The position numbers were made by a program, and so were the translations under genes. Positions 57,398-64,000 of a stretch of DNA of 64,000 bases are shown one piece after another (the first letter of the stretch is position 1; each line of letters begins with the position of its first letter). The notes beneath the pieces are model-generated. The model was not told where the DNA came from. It saw only the letters and a list, made by a program, of their open reading frames with translations, and did not search any database. This DNA is from Madurella fahalii (Eukaryota > Ascomycota > Sordariomycetes > Sordariales), in contig CM056874.1 of NCBI GenBank assembly GCA_029876055.1, positions 6,324,001 through 6,388,000 of the forward strand. Reading direction: 5' to 3'.

Positions 57398-58843
57398 TCA
57401 CCGATTCCTACTCAACAAATGTCTCTTCTCCTCATCCCCAACCTCCCTCTTCCCCCTCCACTCGCTCGCGAAGCTCCCCCTCCTGTTCCTCACCCCCGTA
57501 CCATCGGGCACCGTCCTCTCCCCATCCCCAAACAGCCCCTTGGCCACGTAGTCATAGCTAGCCCAGAGCAGATTGAACGCCACGGTCGTCGCCGAGACCA
57601 GCCACCCTGGCGCCCGCCCCTTGTCGTCGGCCAGCGCCCGGCTGGCCGACATGACCACCAGCAGCACCGGCATCCAGAAGCCGATGAACAGCACCTGCCC
57701 CAGCTTCTGCCGCCGCGTCGTCACCGTGTACGGCTGCAGCGCCCCCAGGTACGCCTGGTAGTCCGCCGGCAGGTCGTGCTCGCGCGCCCCGTCGCGCAGG
57801 AGCTTGAGGTACCGCGCCGACGGCTGCGCGTAGTCGGGCCGGGGGCGGCGCGCCGGGAGGAGCAGCCTCGCCGCCCACCGCGGGACGGTTGGTCTTGCGG
57901 GCGGGGTGGGGTTGTCGTTGTCGTCCTTGTCGTCTTTGTCGTTGTCGTTGTCGTTGTCGTTACCGCTGTCGTTGGTGTTCTTGTTCTTGTTGTCGTCGTG
58001 GCCGTCGTCCGGAACGTCGGGCAGCCGTGGGGCGTACAGCGTGTGCGCCAGGAAGGGCTTGGGCGGGATGGGGATTGGCGACGGCTTCTCGGGCACGCCC
58101 ACGCGCGCGGGCAGGACGAGGCACGGGACCAGGATGTCGTGGTAGCTTGCCCCGCCGCCCTCGGTGGCTACGATCCTGGCGTAGTCTTCCGCCGTGACCT
58201 CGTAGACGACTCCGTAGAGCCCTTTGCGCCAGACCGGGTCACCGGGGAAGCGGGACCGGGCGACCGGCTCCTCTTTGTCCTCGTCGCCGCTGTCGGATCC
58301 GTCTTGGGTTGTGGCGGGACGCTCGAGCTGGGGAGGGTGGTCGGGGATCCCGGGCGGGAACTTTGGCGGGTCGAATGGTGGCTTGACCGGGGGCAGCTTG
58401 CGGATCGCCGTGTTGGCAAAGCACGGCTCGCGATAGGGCAGGCCTGGCAGGTCAAATGTAAGGTCTAGCGATGGCGCCGAGACGTTGACCTGGCTAAGGG
58501 GACGGATGCCCCGCATGCCGAGGAAAGTCTGGGCGCACATGTTGGAGCCGTAGGCCAAGTACAGAACGGTCTTGGGTTTGGATGGCGCATCTTGTTGCAC
58601 GGTCTTTGCAAGGACGGGTTCGCTCGGGAACGGGTTGGGGGAGACGTCTGGTTCGGAAAGTCGGGCTGCAGAGGTGTGTGGGATAGAGGAGATAGGAGGA
58701 TAGCGCGGCGGCGCCGGCCGAGCAGCCCGGGACCAAAGGGACTGCAGGCGCCGGAGACTCCAGACGGCCGTGTCCTCATCTGACTTTGAGATGTTTGCAT
58801 CGGTCCCTCGCGCCAGTGGGGCGGGCGCTTCGGGAGAGCCCAT
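57398..58843 (-). CDS. Gamma-glutamylcyclotransferase-fold membrane protein
   Basis: Single exon, 481 aa from ATG 58843. After a ~90-residue variable lead, VLYLAYGSNM opens a gamma-glutamylcyclotransferase (AIG2-like) fold, with the YGSN substrate loop at 98-101 and FANTAIRKLP, GLYGVVYEVTAEDYARIVATEG as further family blocks. The fold is interrupted by a Pro-rich, acidic insertion (residues about 155-195) and by an Asp/Asn/Lys repeat (about 286-313). After the fold, ARYLKLLRDGAREHDLPADY and YQAYLGALQPY are typical of fungal members. Two hydrophobic segments near the end (LFIGFWMPVLLVVMSASRAL and LVSATTVAFNLLWASYDYVA) could anchor it. Enzyme activity is not assured. Confidence 0.82.
   Translation of the reverse strand: MGSPEAPAPLARGTDANISKSDEDTAVWSLRRLQSLWSRAARPAPPRYPPISSIPHTSAARLSEPDVSPNPFPSEPVLAKTVQQDAPSKPKTVLYLAYGSNMCAQTFLGMRGIRPLSQVNVSAPSLDLTFDLPGLPYREPCFANTAIRKLPPVKPPFDPPKFPPGIPDHPPQLERPATTQDGSDSGDEDKEEPVARSRFPGDPVWRKGLYGVVYEVTAEDYARIVATEGGGASYHDILVPCLVLPARVGVPEKPSPIPIPPKPFLAHTLYAPRLPDVPDDGHDDNKNKNTNDSGNDNDNDNDKDDKDDNDNPTPPARPTVPRWAARLLLPARRPRPDYAQPSARYLKLLRDGAREHDLPADYQAYLGALQPYTVTTRRQKLGQVLFIGFWMPVLLVVMSASRALADDKGRAPGWLVSATTVAFNLLWASYDYVAKGLFGDGERTVPDGTGVRNRRGSFASEWRGKREVGDEEKRHLLSRNR
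57904..57985. repeat. Imperfect GTC/GTT repeat encoding Asp/Asn tract
   Basis: Hexamer-like GTCGTT repeats on the plus strand encode alternating Asp and Asn (with Lys) in the minus-strand gene. Likely length-variable. Confidence 0.8.
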
Positions 58844-59954
58844 GCTTCTAACGGAAGTGTCGCAGGTCACACGCGCAAACCAACTGTGTACGTGTAGTTC
58901 CAGACAAGGAGACTATTGACGCAATACTGACAGGAAATGGCGGGATCGCCGGGATATATATATATATAAGCTCCACGGGGGTTACGGTTGAGACGGATCC
59001 GCTGGATTCCAGCACTTTGGCCAGCTTACGCGATCAAGAGTCCAGAGAGCCGGGATCATTAAGTGGGGCTGCCCGGCCAATTGCCTCCACAAAAATCTCC
59101 GGAACAAAGCAACAGTTGCTCCGAGTTCCGGGTTTGCGCGATGCCTCGTTCTATTGTTCCCCCGACTCGGACTCCGAGCCGCTTAAAATCTAAGAGGCGT
59201 GATGAAATGGCATATCATTGCCAGGTACCCTTCATTCGTCGTCTAGGATTACGTTGAATGTTCTTACGCTTATTTATCTCGGTTTTGTTTCCGGACCATC
59301 GGATGTGTGCTTACTCTACCAGGAGTGCGAGCTTCCATTACAAATCAACCTCGACTTCATGAGTATTGCAATCAACGGCCCGATGCTTGACTTAGCCTCG
59401 ATGGGTCAAGAGCCAACGCCGCCTACCAAATAGTCTAGAATGCGTAGAGCATCGAAGGAGTTTTCCGATGCCTTTAGCCCGTCCTTGAGAACCTGTCTCT
59501 TGACAAAGATATTGTTCTGGGGAAACACTGGGGACTGTTCTCGCCGCTTTGCGTTCTCGGTTAGGATTGCCATGGTCACGACCGAAGTTTACGCAGAGGT
59601 TTTCATACCACTGCTTTCACCAGAGGGATAATCCGCATAGAATCCCGAGAATACAATACGATGCCGCGTATGATAAAGGACTTAGCTCGCGAATGTGGGG
59701 CCATGATGGCTGCTCGCTCCAGCACCAATTCGCACCTTCCTACAATAGAAGACTCCAGACATACAAGGTAAATACGGCCTGACCACTTCCCAAGGCCCTC
59801 ATCTAAATTACCGATTGCCTTGTGGTTAATTCCCTTCGTTCCTACACTCAGAGGCTGATAGTTCTTCATACCCATCGCACGCCAGCCTCGGTCATCCCAT
59901 CTGCCAACCTAACAGTTGTGTCTCCCGACTGGCCTTCCCTCAACCACCCCAGTT
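58844..59954. other. Divergent intergenic region
   Basis: A TA dinucleotide tract at 58954-58968 (ATATATATATATATA) lies 111 bp upstream of the 58843 ATG and probably serves as its TATA element. No gene seen in the rest. Confidence 0.5.
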
Positions 59955-62188
59955 ATGATGGGATTAAGTAGCCACTCACCTCAACCTGCCACGGTTGATC
60001 TCGTTCGGGCGGACTTGGCCGAGTTATGGACAACTGATTTCCCATGCAGTCCTAGTCGGGCCAGTCCGCGAATACCGGCTCCAGCTTTCGGTGCCAGTGA
60101 CTTCGTCGATCTCGACCTAGTCGAAAGCCCGAGGGCCGGGGTCTTGGATGCAAGGAAAAATTCACAGTCCGGCATGCACTCCAAAGTTCTCTCTCCAACA
60201 CCCTGCAAGGAACCAAGGATCAATCGTGGGAAAAGGGCAGGCAACCGGGGCTCTCGGAACCAAGACACAGCGACCGCAGCATCGCCAGTCCACCCGAGCG
60301 CCCCCCAACCCCGTCGGCAGCCACGGTCAAGAAACAAGTCGACAGCTCCTACGGCTGCAAGCAAAGCCCGAACCGGGCAAAACAAATCTCTCCCAAGAGC
60401 TGTCGATGTGGCTCTGACACGTACCAACGCAAACCGGTCGAGACATGATGAGGACGTCTTCGAACTTAGCGACTCTACGGACAGTGAACGACAGAGTAAA
60501 CCTCCGAAGCCGCTAACGGAGAGCCCACCACTGAAAAGGCTTCTTCCCTCAGCCGAGAGCGCTCGGCTTAGAAATACCGACGTCAATTCGCCCAGTGAAA
60601 AGAGTCACACCTCACAGATGTCGAAGAAGCCCGCCGGTTCTCTAGTTCAAAAAGCTTACATCCAGACTGAAAAAGAACATGGCCACATGGCCGAGGATGC
60701 AGACCGAGATTGCCAGCCAGGCAATAATTCAGACCGTCATTGTTACAAGAACACGTCCACCATGACCCAACCATGGCCCAGCCCAGGATTGCAGGCGCGC
60801 TTTCCGGCATTAGCCTTTGACACCCCTGAAGTTCCAAAAGAGTCCAGTGTTTCGAATGTGCCAGCAACTTCACCACTGACGCCACGGGGGAACAAGCCGT
60901 TTCTTCCGGTAAAACTAGCCAGCACGAATACCTTCATATTGCCTAGCAAAACCGAACAGGCCCAGGGTGTACAACGACAAGCTCCATCCTTGTTCGTGAA
61001 GCAAGACAAACAATGCACAGACGCAAGCGATGGCCCGGACACTGAAATAACGAATGAGCAGGCAATCAGCCCCCAGATTGGATGGCCTACCCTGCATGTT
61101 ATGGATCACATACCACGCCCATCTCTCGTTGCCCGAGGGGCATCCCGGCCAGGTATTCTACCAGACGCTGTGATGTCTCTGCGGAAACGGGCTATGAGAT
61201 GCCCTAACCAAGATTCTGGACCCAACTCTTTCTCTGATGAACAAGGGGAGCGTGTCTCGTGTTCTCAAGTCCCTGGCTCACAGTCTAGTCCAGAAGCCAA
61301 AAGCCTGAGCTCTACTGGTGCGTGGGAGCAATCTGTGACGGATGACTCACCACCTGCGGTTCTGCATCGAATTGTCACTGTGGGTGCAACGCTTCCGAGC
61401 ATTTCGTGCAGCTGGCCGCTAATATCACTCTTAAGCTGTTGCATCATTGTCTGAAACCAAGAGAAGAAATGGTCCGAGACATTGTCAATGACTACGAGGA
61501 GAACGCACTGAGTTTGCTTGCAAATCTTCATGCACGCCATAACCAGGAAAAAAGTGACACAGTGACAGCCCTTCGGACGGCTTCCAGTGCCACATGCTCT
61601 GTTTTTACGGGGGCGGGACAGGAGATGAAAGCTCTCGTCGCTTGCCTTCAAGATATGGATGTGACCAAAACGGCGGCCGCACTCCAACGCCCAACTCTCA
61701 TCCAAAAGCTGGATACAGTTGCTCGCTTGGGCCAAACGAAATTGAGCAATCACATGCTAGACAGACGTCAACCGGACCTGGAAGCTCATAATACTGATGC
61801 CGCAAGCGCGTCAGAGAAGGTTGATGGGGACGTTGACAGTCTCATGGAGGCCTACCGGCGGAAGTTGTGTGACAAAATTCGCCAGCCACATGATCAAACG
61901 CGCGAGGCATATCAGGAGGTGAACTCGGAGGTTGATATATTTATCACACGATGTCTTCATGGTGGAAGCAGCAAGGAGATTCGGAGCAGAGCTCGTACTG
62001 ACAAGCCATGCCCACCCAACAGAACGGCTGATGAGGCGCTGGAAGCGTTCTTGGACGGCATCATCAACGCATTGCAGGGTCATGGCAACGATAAAGGCAT
62101 TGATCAGGTCGCTCAAGATAACGATGGCCATCTGATTGATGTTGTTTCCATCAATACCGACATGGACGACAGGGAAAGCAGCGGCTAA
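59955..62188 (+). CDS. Large disordered hypothetical protein with helical C-terminus
   Basis: Probable two-exon gene from ATG 59955. The N-terminal ~460 residues are Ser/Pro/Thr/Lys-rich and disordered, with several basic and acidic SDSTDSE-like clusters fit for phosphorylation or nuclear targeting. The C-terminal ~258 residues are helical (LAANITLKLLHHCLKPREEM, then VNDYEENALSLLANLHARHN) and look like the conserved part. The two frames must be joined by an intron. The option that keeps frame and has normal length is 61335-61411 (donor GTGACG, weak; acceptor GTGCAG), giving about 718 aa. A stronger donor GTGGGT at 61380 would leave an implausible 32-nt intron. No family recognised. Confidence 0.65.
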
Positions 62189-62803
62189 GTTCAGAATGGG
62201 CCAATTGATGAAACTGTTGCTATATATGCCATACAAGCTTAGCTTCCATCCACCATCACGCTCAGGCGAGCGTCCGTTTGCCGGCCATTAGAGCTAGCGC
62301 CGCTTGGGCGCGCGGCTTCATGTGATGCGCAGTTTATCCGGAGAATACATGAAGCTCGAAGCCTGCTTACCTGATACTAGCGTAGCGCGGGTAATAAAGG
62401 GATATCAAATGCACGGAAATGACTGGTCATTATTCACCGAGCTCAAGTTCGGTTTTCTGAAGAAAATTGTATCAATTTGATTGCTGAGAGCTCAAGTATT
62501 GCGAGCTCGAAGGCTCGCCTGGGTTGCCGAAACGACCGCTGTATTACTGCTGCTGGCCATGGCATCCCGGTGAACAAAATCCCAAGCCGCTGAGAGAGAT
62601 TGCATTTTCATATTACTCTCAAGGAATACCATCTGTAGATGAACCGCAGCTCTTCTCGTCGTTGTCTCCACGGTCAATGATTTTTTATGCAAATTGGCAT
62701 TCAACTAGGTAATCTTACGCAGTTCTGTATGGTGTATTGGTTTGTGTGATCTATGTTACCAGGTTGAGGTTAATTAGCGTCGAGCGGATGATGGGCCGCT
62801 GGC
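62189..62803. other. Convergent 3' intergenic
   Basis: No gene or repeat seen. Confidence 0.5.
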
Positions 62804-63385
62804 TCAGTAGAAGGGGCCGCCCCCGAGGAACAAGGGCAGGGACTGGGGCATCTGGGGCGGCGAGCCCGGCCCAGGGCGTAGCTGTTCACCGTCGTCGGAT
62901 CCGCCGTTGTTGCCGGACTCGGTGATGTCCGCAGCGCCATCGGTCTTGCTGGCGGCGCCGGCGCCGGCGTCATCGCCGTTCTTCTTGGGGGTGGTGGAGC
63001 CCTCCTGTCCCTGCGTGCGCAGCTTGCTCAGGACGGAGAGCGGTGGCACCTCGGTGATTTGCTCGGCCGTCCGCGACGCCTGTGCGTTGTGCAGGGCCTC
63101 GGCAACCGGAAGGTGGACCAGAAGCGGCCCCGCGGCGGCCGGCCGCGTGGTGCGCAGTTTAGCCAGCACCGACGGGGTGAGCACCTCATCCATTGTACGT
63201 TTGCCGTCTGGGACGATGGGCAAGTGGTAGACGGGCGCCTGTACCGCCTTCGGAATGGTAAGGGGCTCCGGTGTGACCGGCTTTAGTTCGGCCTCGGCCG
63301 CCTTCCCGATGTTGGCGGAGCTTGTGACTGATGGGCGGAAACTTAGGGTCCGCGAGAACTGGCGGCGGACGGCGCGAGAGACCAT
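62804..63385 (-). CDS. Short hypothetical, probably mitochondrial protein
   Basis: Single exon, 193 aa from ATG 63385. The N-terminus MVSRAVRRQFSRTLSFRP is rich in Arg and Ser with no acidic residues, a likely mitochondrial presequence. Two short similar motifs (LTPSVLAKLRTTRP and VPPLSVLSKLRTQGQ) repeat within it. The second half is Gly/Asp/Pro-rich and probably disordered, ending PLFLGGGPFY. No family recognised. Confidence 0.65.
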   Translation of the reverse strand: MVSRAVRRQFSRTLSFRPSVTSSANIGKAAEAELKPVTPEPLTIPKAVQAPVYHLPIVPDGKRTMDEVLTPSVLAKLRTTRPAAAGPLLVHLPVAEALHNAQASRTAEQITEVPPLSVLSKLRTQGQEGSTTPKKNGDDAGAGAASKTDGAADITESGNNGGSDDGEQLRPGPGSPPQMPQSLPLFLGGGPFY

Positions 63386-64000
63386 GGTTCCGGTGCGGTG
63401 ATGAAGAAAAGAAGTTTAAGTTTCCGAGAATGAAGGGAACTTATGAACCGTGTTGTCGCTTTGGACTGTTCTTAAGCTGGGGTTGGCCTGGGATCTGTCG
63501 AAGAGGTTTGAGGATGTTTCCAAGGACAGTTCAGATGTGGAAATGGTTGAGACGGATGGAGGCACCGATCGGCTGAGGCAGACCGCGACATTTAAACCAC
63601 TAAGGCCTACGGCATTAACTTCACTACAGGACGCTATTATTGCCAGGTCTCTGAAAGAGTCAAGCTCAATGTGTCCAGCCCGCTTGTTTCGCGCTAGCGT
63701 GTAAGAATGCCAACCTTGTTCAGGTTGCTCAGGAACTAGAGCGCCTGTGCGCGAAGAGGAAGGTTTACAAGATGGCTGAAACATGGTTGTCGATTACTTA
63801 CACGCTAGACATGTGAAAAATCACTACACATCTAATCAACTACTGGCCACCGGGAGGTACCAAGATATCGGGGTTGGGTTTGACTTCGCCGGTTGGAAAC
63901 GCTGGCCAGATTCAAACGGTCCATTTGTAAATAAGTGGCAGACAAGGGAGCCGAAGACAAGAATGGGCTCAGATCAATCTGCTGAGAGTCCATCCTGGAA
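63386..64000. other. Right-edge intergenic DNA
   Basis: Upstream of the 63385 gene. No further gene can be supported before the window ends. Confidence 0.5.

Overview
This is a gene-dense stretch of a filamentous ascomycete nuclear genome. Most genes carry one to eight short spliceosomal introns (about 45-130 nt, GT-AG with one GC-AG). The protein repertoire fits Pezizomycotina: a CDC25 phosphatase, a Zn2Cys6 regulator, a terpene cyclase of the bifunctional fungal type, a P450, a tyrosinase, a GMC oxidase, a CFEM-like protein and an ankyrin protein with a fungal STAND-type N-terminus. Sordariomycetes, probably Sordariales, is my inference from protein style, not a search result. I rebuilt gene models by joining frames across splice sites; every multi-exon model keeps its frame unless stated.

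Layout. 0-2 kb: CDC25 (minus), then a 6 kb gene-poor leader/intergenic tract. 8-12.6 kb: POL5 (plus), facing proteasome alpha7/PRE10 (minus). 13.6-16.5 kb: two lineage-type hypothetical genes, one with a long glutamine tract. 18-22.4 kb: a divergent pair, a cytochrome P450 (minus) and a terpene cyclase (plus), with a 48-bp minisatellite between them. The cyclase resembles only the N-terminal half of the chimeric cyclase-prenyltransferases. 22.9-25.8 kb: two unrelated J-domain proteins in convergent orientation, the second ERJ5-like. 26.3-28.6 kb: an ankyrin/STAND-like gene whose start codon cannot be found. 29.4-30.5 kb: a nuclear-looking protein with two copies of the same ~80-95 aa module. 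31.6-39.5 kb: secreted short tyrosinase, HExxH metallopeptidase, secreted GMC oxidoreductase and a C6 zinc-cluster factor, a plausible oxidative or secondary-metabolism cluster. 39.5-46.2 kb: a second gene-poor tract. 46.2-47.8 kb: a CFEM-like single-pass membrane protein and an intron-containing tRNA-Tyr. 48.4-57.1 kb: glycogen debranching enzyme (minus) and NAD-dependent glycerol-3-phosphate dehydrogenase (plus), divergent. 57.4-63.4 kb: a gamma-glutamylcyclotransferase-fold membrane protein, a large disordered hypothetical protein and a short, probably mitochondrial, protein.

How genes may work together. The P450-cyclase pair is the best candidate for a small terpenoid pathway, using prenyl diphosphate made elsewhere because the prenyltransferase half is missing. 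The 31.6-39.5 kb block combines enzymes that could make H2O2 (GMC oxidase) and quinones (tyrosinase) with a local regulator; co-regulation is inference. CDC25, POL5, PRE10, GDB1 and GPD1 are housekeeping genes that anchor the region as euchromatic core genome.
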